NCBI GenBank assembly: GCA_038049695.1
Contig: CP142451.1
Location: 11,778,001-11,842,000, forward strand
DNA: 64,000 nt
Direction: 5' to 3'
DNA from: Cinnamomum chago
Taxonomy: Eukaryota; Streptophyta; Magnoliopsida; Laurales; Lauraceae
The position numbers and the translations under genes are program-made. The notes under the pieces are model-generated. The model ran no database searches and had not been told where the DNA came from. It worked only from the letters and a program-made list of their open reading frames with translations. Positions 11,438 to 22,183 of the stretch are shown piece by piece. The number at the start of each line of letters is the position of its first letter. Position 1 is the stretch's first letter.

Positions 11438-13039
11438 TGTCTTTCCAGTTCCACAAAAGCTCACCAAATAGAAACCAAACACAAAGGACATTTGAGTTAG
11501 AAGTTACTGAATGGTACAGCCCATGCATGTAGTTTTAGTTTTATTCCCAGAACTTTGAGTGGTACAGCCCATGTGATAGCAAGACTTTTTCGGTTTTGTG
11601 ATGGGGCAAGTGTTTGGAGCGTGGCTGGCCGGAGCCTTTTAATGAGAGCGGGCATTATATATGGGGGGATTCGGCGAGAGGTCCCTCAAAGTGTGACTTT
11701 GTTGCAAAAAATCCATAAAAAAAAAAAAAGGAGTCATGCAACCAAAGGTCCCTCACACACATTCACATACCTAAAATGTCCAATTTACCATTTCTTTAAA
11801 TCATATCCCATGATTGGCCACGATTAATGGCCAACTACAATTTAATTGCCCACGATTAATGGAATCTCATTAATGAGATTTTCAAATAAATTCTAAAAAC
11901 ACACAAGTAAATTTTAAAATAACACAAATAAATTTAAAAAAACAGTAATTTTTAAATAGAAGCAATAAGTTTTAAAAAAAAACGCAGATAAATTTAAAAA
12001 GACGATAGAGAAACAATGAGAAGAAGACGATGGAGAAACAATCTTGATCTTGAGTGGGCTCCTTCTCTGCCCTGAAACAGGGATCGATGTTCTCTATGGA
12101 CCTGATCCCAGATCTGCAAATCGATCAGCAGCGACGCTGACCGAACCCCAACATCTGCAACTCAAGGAACCCAACTCTGTGCTCTGTCTTCTTCAACCAC
12201 CTGCAACTGAAACTGAACCCAACCACTGATCTGTGTTCTACAACTACGGAAGAATCTGAACCAATAGTCAACAGTAAAAGAAGAACCAAGGCGCTGCCCG
12301 TCTCTTTCCTCTCTGATTTACACCCCGAGTCCCATTTTTCTGCAGCAGTCGAACGTGGCGGCCCACCTAGATTTGTCGACTGCAACAAACTCCTGCTTTT
12401 TGGCGACTTCAGACGGAATCGAGAATCCTCTGCAAGTTCTTCTCAGGCGACTGGACTCCTGCTCTTTTCTACAACGAAGATGAAGTGCAGAAATCCGGTT
12501 CAATCCATAATCCGATCTATCGAGTCGTTTGAGAGGATTTAAGAAGGATGGAGGAAGGAAGATTTGAAATTTTAAATTTCAAAATTTATGTCTAAAACGG
12601 TTGAAAGGGCAAATTAGTCATAAAACATGAAACCGTAGGGATGTAGGGACCTATGGCCGCAAACAGTCTGACTGCTTGGACCAAAGCCCTTAAAATGAAT
12701 TTGTCTGGATTGGAGGCTGGATAAATTCAATTCTAGGGACCTTTCGCTAGTTATCTCTTATATATATACAAATCCTCTTTTTCAGTCCTCACACTTTCAC
12801 TCCTAAAATAGAAAGCACTCATTGCCAATGAAAATCTTAAGGATTCAATTAATTTCTAACGATTAAAGTATATATATGATAACCTCTAAACGGCCCCTAC
12901 CTGCGTCAATTCTTATCTGGCTGCTAGGGATTTGAATTTTGGGTACGCCACATCTTCCCACTTGTATGTGGGTCTTCTTTCCGCTTGTGCGGACTCTTTT
13001 TCCATTTAGGGCTAGAAACATTGAAAGAGGGGGGAAATA
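11438..13039. other. Repeat-rich unit of unknown nature
   Basis: It is conserved in copy B (about 40270-41915). It has an A-rich stretch near 11709, then a GC-richer part (12000-12540) with overlapping open frames on both strands (12044-12229 plus, 12125-12503 minus). Neither strand shows a domain or intron pattern, so I do not call a gene. The outer parts share a weak inverted AGGTCCCT motif (about 11680 and 12740), which may mark the ends of an old DNA transposon. Around 12920-13015 is a stretch related to the dispersed SINE-like repeat described at 31828-32165. Confidence 0.4.
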
Positions 13040-14137
13040 CGTTGGCCATGGCCCCAAGATTTTTTAAAAATCTTACATAATAGGCCTCCCAAAAGAATAT
13101 TAATATTTAATAGAGAGATACCTTGCTGGGAAAGGGAGAAAGAAAAAAGGTAGGGGAAGAGAAGGAGATCGTACCTCCAGGGGGCTCCAGCTGCTACTGG
13201 TATATGTGGTGTCTTGGCGGCTGCTGCTGCTTCTTCTTCTGTTTGTTCTGCTTCTGCTCTTGTTATTTCCTCACCTTTTCTCTTTCCTGTTCTTACTCTT
13301 TTCCTTGCCCTGTCCGTTTTATGCAAAAACGACCTATAAAAAAAGGAAAGAGTCTGGATGGCATGAGGCACCTTCTTGGAGTCCCATTGGAAAGGCCACC
13401 TAACCCATATCCCATATCCCATATCCCAGCCCCTGGTTACCAAAATAAATATGATTGCCTCCAATAACATATAACTCTAATTTTATTCCAAGTTGCTCAA
13501 CTTACTTAGAAATATATAATATCACCAAATTTCACTTAGATATGGGATATGGGTTAGGTGGCCCTTTCCCAATGGGACTCCAAGAAGGTGCCTCATGCCA
13601 TCCGGGCTCTTTCCTTTTTTTTTTAGGTCATCGAGCCTGATAGGATATATATATATATATAGTTTGCGTAAAACGGACAGGGCAGTAAAGAAGGGAACGG
13701 AAGAAGAAGATGAAAGGAAAAGAGTAAGAACAGGAAGGAGCAAAGGTGAGGAAATAACAAGAGCCAGAGGCAGCAGCCGCGGCCATGACACTACTTAACC
13801 CAATAGCTGGAGGTACTCTCCCTCTCTCCCCCTACCTTTTTTTCTTTCCACCTTTCCCTGCAGGCTGCAAGGTCTCGCTCTATCAAATATTAATATTCTT
13901 TTGGGATGCCTATTATGTAAGATTTTCAAAAAGCCTTGGGGCCACGCACAAGCATGTGGGTGAGGCCGCACCCCTTAAATCATGGTATGTTTTAAAAAAT
14001 AAAATAAAAGTCGTGGATTCGCCCTCAAAATCTATATAAAAATTCTAGGTTTGCTCCCAAAACCAAACGATCTATTAAGGTCTGCACCCCTCAAACGAAA
14101 ATATTGGGTCCGCCGCTGATTGGGGCCATGGCTGACA
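13040..14137. repeat. Long hairpin (inverted repeat), copy A
   Basis: The arms at about 13040-13440 and 13535-14137 are reverse complements over some 400 bp and are separated by only about 100 bp. Recognisable pairs include ATGGGATATGGGTTAGGTGG against its complement and the shared CTCATGCCATCC. The right arm is interrupted by a small hAT-like insertion. Transcription through it would give a stable stem. The open frames in the arms are low-complexity and are not called as genes. Confidence 0.8.
13944..14119. mobile_element. Small hAT-like insertion in the hairpin arm, copy A
   Basis: It interrupts the right hairpin arm exactly between TTGGGGCC (13936-13943) and a second TTGGGGCC (14120-14127), while the uninterrupted opposite arm has this sequence once. 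The 8-bp duplication and a right terminus CAGCGGCGGACCC (read inwards) point to a hAT family MITE of 176 bp. The same insertion is in copy B, so it predates the segmental duplication. Confidence 0.7.
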
Positions 14138-14454
14138 TTTTTTTTTTTTTTTTTTTTTGCTCTTTTCTGCATGGATTGTCAATATTTCTTAATGGCTGAT
14201 GTTTTAATATGGCCTATGTTTTAATGTGGAAAGTATCATCCAAAAAAGCTTTCCCAAGCCTTTAGAGTTGGGAGTGTTCTACTAACTGTTTTCTTATTTA
14301 TTGAATTGAAATTCCAAGGTATTCTACAGATAAAATTGAAGAAACTATCGGCACATGTGATGGATCAAATACAGGTGGGACCCAACCGTAGAATTGGCGC
14401 CCCTCACACTACTCACAATATTAGAGTAAATATTGTGAAATGTCGTTTTTCTTT

Positions 14455-14592
14455 TAAATATATGCCTTGGACATCGCCTCTTTCCGCTTTTGTGGGCTGC
14501 TTCTGGCCTTCTCACTTGAGTTGGCTATCTTCTCGTGTGTATGTAGGCTCTGTTTTTAATCCCGTCTCCCTTGGATGGGGTAAAAAAAAAAT
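14455..14592 (+). repeat. SINE-like dispersed repeat, 3' tail, copy A
   Basis: The motif order CACTTGAGTTGG, CGTGTGTATGTAGGCTC and CCCTTGGATGGGGT, followed by an A run, is shared with the reverse-strand copies at 31828-32165 and 26048-26190. A common 3' end followed by A residues indicates a poly(A)-type retroelement tail. No protein is coded. The copy in segment B is at 44150-44283. Confidence 0.5.
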
Positions 14593-14905
14593 GGAGTAAG
14601 CTTGAGCTTGGCTGGTTCAATGTTTTTACACATGCGTTTTATATAACTATACATATTTGTAACGATATATGTAATAACGCATTTCATATGGAGCCCACAT
14701 TTATGAAATGCCTTGTTTCCAATCAATATTGAAATTGCAAAAACAGAAACTGTTTGCTGACAATTGCAACATTTTGAAATGCTAAGATGTTACAAGACTT
14801 GGATTAGTTATTGCACGCAGGCTAGAGAACCTTGCAACATAAAAAGACGTGGGATTAAAATAGGGAAAATAAATGGCTCTGGGGTTCTGAATGCAATTCA
14901 GTGTT

Positions 14906-17900
14906 CCTGGAGTCATGTTGCATTAAACCACATATTAGAAGAAGGATAATAAGTTAATCGTGTCATATCACATATCTTTGTTTGTTCCGGATTTTGTTTT
15001 TGGGCTTTTATGGTCTTCCAATGACATTGAGAGATTTGAGACTTTTGGGGTTTTTTGTGGATATTATGAGAATAACCTCTCTAATATTAAAATAATAAGA
15101 TAAATTAATGTTCCCTTAAAATATCATGATACTAAACATGTATTGTTGCCACTGCCTGATTACTACTTTGTAAGAACTACTGCGCTTTCTCCCTTTTCTT
15201 GAGCTTTAATCATCCACTTGGGCCCCATGAGATTTCCAATGTCTCCCACATACTACCTGAAAGTAGGATGTGTGGAACTCCACCATAGGTCAACTATTGA
15301 TAATCCGGATCATTCAAGATTAATATCATTTCTTCCAGTGACATATTCAGAAATCACACTTCAATAATAATTGGTCCCACCATAAGATTCAACGTAAAAC
15401 TAATAAGTGATTAGCACACTATTTTACATTAATTATTAATTATACTCGTTAACTATATTCTTACCGGAGGATATCACATTTAATTTGAACCGTCCTTATT
15501 ATCAATAGGATGGGACCCATGGTAAAGTTTCACTCATTCCACTCCCAAAATATGTGGGAGATGAAGATCTAGACGGGCAAAATTATGATAGAAGCATTGT
15601 GTTGCCATTGTGAAAAAGAAAACTCTTGTGGGGCTAGTGATCGGGTGAGGAGCTTCTCGTGGGGGGTGGGGGATCAATAATGTAAGCATAATAATTGAGC
15701 ACAAAAAAGGAAGAAATTTGTGGGGAAAATTTTAAAAATTAACAATTAATATAGAATCATGTTTCAAACCAATTTTACCCCGTAAACTATTGATTAGATT
15801 ACCCAAAAAATGATAAACTTATATTGTCCTCCACCCACACCCATTGACATTTAAGAATGGGTCAAGAAGTTGAGAAGAATTACAACATTGCATGATTTTA
15901 GGATATTTACTTGCGAGCACATGATACGGTTAAAAAGTATAAATTAAACTACTCATGAAAACACAATTTGTGGTTGATGATGCTCACAAAAGTTCTTAAT
16001 CTTTTGTCCATTAGTCGTTTAAAGTTTAAATCTTCCATTATAGTTGTCTGAAGATTTCTTACTCATTATATTATTTCAAATTTAATTTAGATTTAAATAA
16101 ATTTCAAAATTCAATATGATCACAACTTAAATAGGAAAATGTTCAAAATCTTTTGATTATTAGTGCCAAACTTGAGAGGATATGGATTTTAGACTTAATA
16201 AATGGTGAATAAATAAAGAAAAGAAGGAAGAAGGAGAAGCAAACACACGATGGGTTTGTGGTTGCTTAAAGAGAAGAATAAAATAAGGAAATCATTGATG
16301 AGTTGCCGTTTTTGGACAAAAAGCGAAAGACCAAATTGCCCCCAATGTGTTTGAAGTACTACTTTTTAATAAGAAAAAATAAAAAAAGCTCATGAGGGGC
16401 AAACAAGAGAGAAAGAAGGTTAAGGAGGGGCAATAAACATAAGACCAAAATGCTTCTCTTATCATGAAGAAATACAAAGGTTGAGGAGGGGCTACTTGGT
16501 TCCATCCCTGTGGGGGACCATTGCTAAAATTGCCTTTTGAATTATCATTAATGTAAAGTGGTTTTATGAAATTTAGGAATACAAATCGCGTGCATTCCCC
16601 ACAAAGGAAGACAAATCAAACTGACTTTAGTTTAAAAAACCAACAACAAAAACCAGGATCCATTAAAATATTTAAAAAATGTCCCCTTCAAAATGAAGGA
16701 GGACATTCATGTACATAAGTATCCCTCCCCCATGGTGAGGGATGGATGTGCATATGAATATTTCCTAAATGATTGTCATTCTCTTTCGTGATGTAATCTT
16801 TCTTCAATTCGAATCTATAAAATTAAGTACATAACTCAATAAATGATTAGCTATTAATCTCGTGGTCTTTGAAGTTACCAATTTTAAACTAGAACCGTCT
16901 CACACGGTAGTAAACTTTGAGGATCTCTTTTTGGGGAGATCGCATTCAATTATCAGTAAGTGGGACCCAAGGTAAAGACCCACACATTCCCTTTATAGGA
17001 AGCGTGTGGGAGGTACTCGGGATCCAAGACTCAAAATAGTGAGAATGACGTGGATATGGGTTAGGTGGCCCTCTCCCAATGGGACTCGAAGAGCCTGGGA
17101 CGACATAGATCGTTGTTATAATTTATAAAACGGGAAACGCAGTCAGTCTATTCTCTCATAGAAAGGAAAAGAAGAGGAATGGAAAGGAAGGGACGAGAGG
17201 AAAACAAGAGGAATGAAACAGTCTTTTCAAGAAAAGTGAATAGACGGTATATGCAAGCTTCTGGAGGTACTCTTTCTCTTTTTTCTTCCTTTTTTGTTTT
17301 CTTGCGAGGCTCTTCTCCATATTGATATTCTTTTGGGGGCTCTTGCTTAAGATTTATAAGAACTTTAGGGGCCATAGCTGATGTCTTAGTAAGGAAAGTA
17401 ACATTTAGAAGAAAATTGTCAAAGATGTGCAAGCCTTCTGAGTTTGGAGTCTTCTACTAGCCAGACCCTTTTTTTATTGAATTGAAATTCTTAGGTATTC
17501 TACTACTTCGAAACTATCCCCTTTTCTGATGGGACCCACATGTGATCATACATGGGTGGGGCCCAAATCGAATCATAGGTGCCCCTCACATAGTCACGTT
17601 AGTTGCTCTGCCGAGAGGTTTGGAATTGGAACCTCTCTCTTTTGTTAAACGGTTTTTCTTTCTTTTTTTTCTTCTAGGGCAAATGATTTTCCTATACTAG
17701 AACTAGATCAAAATAGATCTACGCCGTCCATTATCTCAACCCACAATTGAGCGTCCGTGATTTTCCTTTGATTGTGCAGAGTGAAACCAATATGATCGAT
17801 CCATTAGTACCCGATCAACGGTTTCCAAACACAAACCTATTGTTTAGCTAGTTCATTAGAAATCAATTTATATCTAGCTAAGGTACCACGAATGGAATTC

Positions 17901-18082
17901 ATGGAAGGAAGGGTTGTAAGACAAAGGGTGTACTATAGTTGGAGAACTTTATTGGCACGTGGTTGGGAACATTGTTAGAGAAAAATTATTCACTTTCCTT
18001 TGTGGGGAAATTATTCATCTCCTTTCCAATATGAAAAGAAAAACCCCTTATCACGAAAATCATTTTAAAGAATTCTATTGTT
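14906..18082. other. 3.2-kb block present in copy A only
   Basis: Copy B jumps from the equivalent of 14905 straight to that of 18083, with TGTT shared at both edges. The block is AT-rich and holds no supportable gene. Its right part (17040-17610) is a diverged copy of the hairpin right arm and following sequence (13540-14420). It also includes most of the right arm of the outer inverted repeat (from 17793). Confidence 0.8.
17040..17610 (+). repeat. Diverged extra copy of the hairpin right arm
   Basis: ATATGGGTTAGGTGGCCCT and AATGGGACTC recur here in the same order as at 13545-13585, followed by matching pieces such as CTGGAGGTACTCT, TATTCTTTTGGG, GGTATTCTAC and GCCCCTCACA. The copy is clearly older or faster-diverging than the A/B pair. 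Confidence 0.6.
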
Positions 18083-18122
18083 ATGTATTTAGATCATTAT
18101 CATCACCATTACCAACAACAAT
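17793..18122 (-). repeat. Right arm of the inverted repeat
   Basis: Reverse complement of the left arm at 10763-11437, without the 340-bp interruption. It lies about 480 bp upstream of the F-box gene copy A. In copy B almost all of this arm has been lost in the 3.2-kb deletion; only its outermost 40 bases remain near 44600. Confidence 0.75.
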
Positions 18123-18480
18123 CATATATTCAAATATTCTGGAAAAAAAAGAAGAACTAAGCCACTAAAAATGTCTTAGGTTCTTTCAAAATCCATCAAG
18201 TTAAAGATTTCAAGAGTGTGTAATTGTAAGGCATCAAATCAATAGACAATAAAATATAAGAGGTTATGATAGTATTTTGTCTTTAGTGAATTGGTTGAGA
18301 ATCTTTTTAACTTTTTGTGTAAAAAGTGAGTATTTTTTTTTTAGTTGAGTAGATAAAGGAGATTGACTTTTTTATTTTTTTTAAAAAAAAGAAAACTTTC
18401 AAAATGTGTATTTTTGATGTGACATTTTATCTAAAAAATCGAGACTTTACCTTACTTTTACTAATCTAGTAAATTGCCAA

Positions 18481-18482
18481 AC

Positions 18483-18517
<35 letters not shown>
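18481..18517. repeat. (TA)n microsatellite in F-box upstream region
   Basis: An alternating TA run upstream of the F-box gene copy A; the corresponding run in copy B (about 45000-45022) is shorter and interrupted. Confidence 0.9.
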
Positions 18518-18518
<1 letters not shown>

Positions 18519-18602
18519 GTACACTTTTTGTATGCATCAAGGTTGTTGGTCTCTCTCTCATAATGCTATGAATTTGCCTTACCTGCAGGAAATATATTGT
18601 TT

Positions 18603-19745
18603 ATGGATGACAAAGAAATAACTATTGTGGAGAAGAAGACATTAGCCCAAGATACATGGCGTAAAAAAACTCATGGGGTTTTAAAAAATGTACAGTGGTC
18701 AGATCTCCCCATGGATCTTCTAATGTTGGTCACAGAGCGATTGACTCCAGCAGATCACGTTCGTATGTCCATTACTTGCAAGTCATGGCAATGTACTGCC
18801 CCATCATTGTTGTTTTCCAAGACCCCAGTCCTCTTGTTCATAAAAAATCATACTAGCAACTTCTTTGATCCATCGTCTAAGAAGAAGTATGTTACCTACA
18901 TCCCAGAACTATTAGATGCAACATTCCATTATTCAAAAGGTGGTTGGTTGCTGCTGTCTCAGAAAACTAATCAGTCGCAATTTTTTTTCTTTAACCCCTT
19001 AACCAATGAGAAGATCAACCTACCCAACTTCTACCCTACCACTACATACAAATATGGATGCAAACCAGGCGCTTTTGTGGTGTCATTTTCATCACCACCT
19101 ACTTCTCAAGACTGCGTTGTTTTCCTTATTTTGGCTATGACATTCCATTGTCTTCACACAAAAAGTTCCCATTACTTTTATGGATACCATACATGTAGTC
19201 ATAGGGACACAACTTGGGAATGGAAACGGAACACTGATTCGTATTCCGATATTTTTAAAGATCTTTTTCAATGTCAGCCAGCTTGTTATAAGAACCAACT
19301 TTATTTTAATGGGTCGTTTTTCTATCTAAACGCAGGAGGTACTTTAGCCTTCATAACTCTCTACAAAAGGACTACTAGGATCCAAATTATTGAAAAACCG
19401 AGACTTATGTCTTCATGTAAGCACTATGATTGTTATTTAGTTGAGTCGCAAGGAGAGATTTTATCAATCTTTTGTTGTGACGATCAAACTAGAGTCTTTC
19501 AGCTGGATCGGAGCGTGGCCTTTAAGGGTCTGCCTGCGGAGACATAGATCGAGTTGGAGAGCTTACAAGACAATATGTTGTATCTCGATCGATTAGTATC
19601 TCTATCTACAGTAGTGAGAGGAATGGGCAATAGGATTTTCTTTCCTACAATTGAAAGCGGCTGCAATGATCTCGAAGAACCTGCGAGACGGATTTGGATT
19701 GACCTGAACTGTATTGAAGACCAAGTGAGAAGAAAAACCCTTTGA
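18603..19745 (+). pseudogene. F-box/DUF295 protein gene, copy A, one premature stop
   Basis: The frame is homologous, residue by residue, to the intact copy at 45112-46254. The F-box segment (WSDLPMDLLMLVTERL, SITCKSWQ) and the DUF295-type core (GGWLLLSQ, FFFNPLTNEKINLPNF) are both intact. At 19545-19547 the codon is TAG where copy B has TGG, so the predicted protein ends about 66 residues early. Downstream the frame stays open to the normal stop at 19743-19745, with no frameshift. This is either a very recent pseudogene or an allele that still makes a shortened F-box protein. F-box proteins recruit substrates to SCF ubiquitin ligases; DUF295 members have mostly unknown targets. I chose the ATG at 18603; a ctgcag acceptor-like site just upstream leaves open a 5' exon. 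Confidence 0.85.
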
Positions 19746-20647
19746 TTTTATTTGGGTCTTGGGTAAGGCAATTGCAACTTGCACTTTTCTTGGAGTGTAC
19801 AAGGAGTTTAGACATTTAATATAAAATATAAAATTTGTTATCTTTTAAAAGTTTCTCTTCAATTTTGTTAATATGTCACAACTCACAAGGCACTCAATAA
19901 CCACGTATATCTAACATATTCAAAGGGGGACCTACATATATGCTCCGCCCTCATGAGACGTAGGTCCACTTTCAGAATTCATAAGAAAATTCTGGGTCCG
20001 CTTCTTCGGTTAACATGAAAATCATAGGTTCACTCTCAGAACCCACATGATAATTCGGGATTTGGACCCACAACCCAACTTCTTATTTCCATAGTTAGTT
20101 GTCATTCTTTAAAAAAATTACAAAGACAGAAATCAAACCTTTACCTTGTAGGTTGTAGCATTCACATCCATACAACATAATCAAATGGGTCGAAAGATCT
20201 AAAATTAAAATCCATATGCCGAATTGAACTCAAATGTTAAAGTTAAAATATTCACGAAATCTATACATACCTTTTATTGATTTGAATTAAGAAATTGAAA
20301 TTTTATTCTCCAATCAATTGAAGCTTACCTTGTGATTGCATCAACAAGTGGCTGGCCTTTATAATATCAGTCTATCTTAATCCTTAATTTAAGGGCCTCA
20401 AAATGTTTTAAGAGTGCCAGTTTTAAATTTAGTCCATTTACCGATCCGGTGTCAAATTGAGATCAGTCCTAAATCTTAAATCATGTTATGAATCTATGTG
20501 ATAGAAATCAGATTGATCCTAGGTGGATCCCCCTATCAAAGTAGAAAGTGATGCTCTCGATGATCTAAATTAAAACAATAAATACTTCTGGTATCCTAAG
20601 ATAAGCCAATGATATAGATGATATAGACATATTATTCTACATATATA
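19746..20647. other. F-box 3' flank and intergenic DNA, copy A
   Basis: No gene. The sequence GTTGT at 20098-20102 is the unoccupied counterpart of the Gypsy insertion site in copy B, where it is duplicated around the element at 46608-46612 and 58051-58055. Confidence 0.7.
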
Positions 20648-21158
20648 TAAGGTTGCAAATGGGTATCCGATTCTCCAATACCCGCAAGTTCCGACCTGTG
20701 AAAAATCGGGTCTGGAACCTATTTAGGTTCCGATTCATAAACGGGTCCGGGTACCTAATTTAGGTTCTAATTGATAAACGGGTCCGGTTCCGGTCCATAT
20801 AAGTTCCGACTCGTGGACCCATGACCCGGCATATTAGCCTTTGATATTACAAATTGTACCTTAAAATCAACCCCCTTTTTTTTTACATTTTTATGTATAA
20901 TATTACAGGCAGTAGACTTGATGCACTGTTATAAGCTTAAACTTAATGATATGCTTATTTTAAGAAAAATGAAGAATAAGAGATAAATTAGAATTGATTT
21001 AGAAACTAGATTCTAGTCCTCTAAGTGAACTCGGTTCTGGAATTAGATCCGAGTTTTCCTATCGAAACCAGGTCTAGAACCGTTATTTAGAAACAGATCC
21101 GGATCCGGGTCCGGGTCCGCTATGGTTTCCATCCGTAACCGTTCCGTTTGCAACCCTA
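20648..21158. mobile_element. hAT MITE, copy 1
   Basis: It begins TAAGGTTGCAAATGGG and ends with the inverted CCGTTTGCAACCCTA. The interior is made of repeated GGTTCCGA, CGGGTCCGG and GTTCCGA motifs, as in the copies at 24790-25252 and 58601-59113. The flanking octamers CATATATA and CATGTTTG match at five of eight positions, a decayed target duplication. There is no coding capacity. It is shared with segment B, hence older than the duplication. Confidence 0.7.
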
Positions 21159-22183
21159 CATGTTTGGTGGATGAGCCACTGTAAAATCAACCCACAAGCA
21201 AACAAAAATCCAAGAATGGGCTTCTCACTCTACAGTCGAGTCCTAAATCTATATCCATGTGAAAAATGAAAAACCTATAGAGCACTCAGACAAATGCACT
21301 ACAATTCTATCTTTTGTTCGTGATTGGAATTTCAGATTCAATTTGAGATTCCAATCATGTTTCAGATTCCATCGGTTGGATTCTGATTTGAGTCAAGTTG
21401 AATTGATTTAGATTTGTTCCAACACAATCCTTCACGCTCAACTTGCACCTTACTATTATTGACAATACACAATCAATGGAGCATTAGTTCAGTGGCACAT
21501 TCAGTTTTGGTTAAACCTCAGGGTGCCCCAAGTTTAACCCAACGATGTGTTCTATCTGTCCACGTCAAAGCTCAAACAAACAAAATAGAGACTAGATAAT
21601 ATAAGAATTTAACCTAAAGAAATTATGAGTCAAAAGAGTGGAATTTTGCATTGGGCCCCACCTATTGAAATCTAACCAGTTCAAAAAAAAAATTTCTTCC
21701 TGGTGCATGGATTACAGTTAAATCTTACGCATATCTGAGTTTGTTTGACCGTTAAATTGACTGTTTGATAAAAACTTCATAATGAATATGTATACGATTT
21801 TATTAAACACTTTTTTTTTATTAAAAACTCAATCCAAAGGTGGAGCAAACTCAAATTAATGTGAAATCCGAAGATGCCCAATCCACTTAGATGGTGTTTA
21901 TTTAGAACGGTTCAAGCATCAATAGGTGGGCCCACTACACAGTTCGAGTCCTTTTAAAACGGGATTTCCCTAGGATAAAGCCTCATTGGGACTTAATATA
22001 AATCTTCCCATGCCTTTTTGATGGATTTTATCATTTATCATGCATTTTATCCCCACAGAACATTCATTCATTTTCTGCTGCTACTTCCATTTCTATAAAT
22101 CCCAGCATCTCTTCCTAGTTCCTACCCAACATCTCTTCCTCTTTTTCTGAACCTTTAATTTCTTCCCATCCTATAATAAAAAG
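21159..22183. other. Upstream region of the zinc-binding gene, copy A
   Basis: Non-coding sequence conserved in copy B (59114-60775 minus two insertions). A short pyrimidine-rich stretch directly before the ATG (about 22090-22170) looks like a 5' untranslated region; no TATA box is obvious. Confidence 0.5.

Noticed and set aside
12044..12503. Frames on both strands in the GC-richer part of the repeat unit, also at 40920-41391
   Set aside because: Neither frame is conserved in length between the two segment copies and no domain is visible; more likely untranslated or decayed captured sequence.
13206..13403. Leu-rich frame that looks like a signal or membrane peptide, repeated at 42070-42330
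   Set aside because: It comes from CT-rich low-complexity DNA in a hairpin arm, with different lengths in the two copies.
10763..18122. Interpretation of the whole block as one terminal-inverted-repeat transposon
   Set aside because: In copy B the inverted homology continues beyond the putative end into an inverted F-box gene, so the arms belong to a larger inverted duplication, and no target duplication was found.
21440..21540. Possible tRNA-like promoter (TTAGTTCAGTGGCAC and a weak box B)
   Set aside because: Box B does not match well and there is no cloverleaf or tail; not enough for a tRNA or SINE call.
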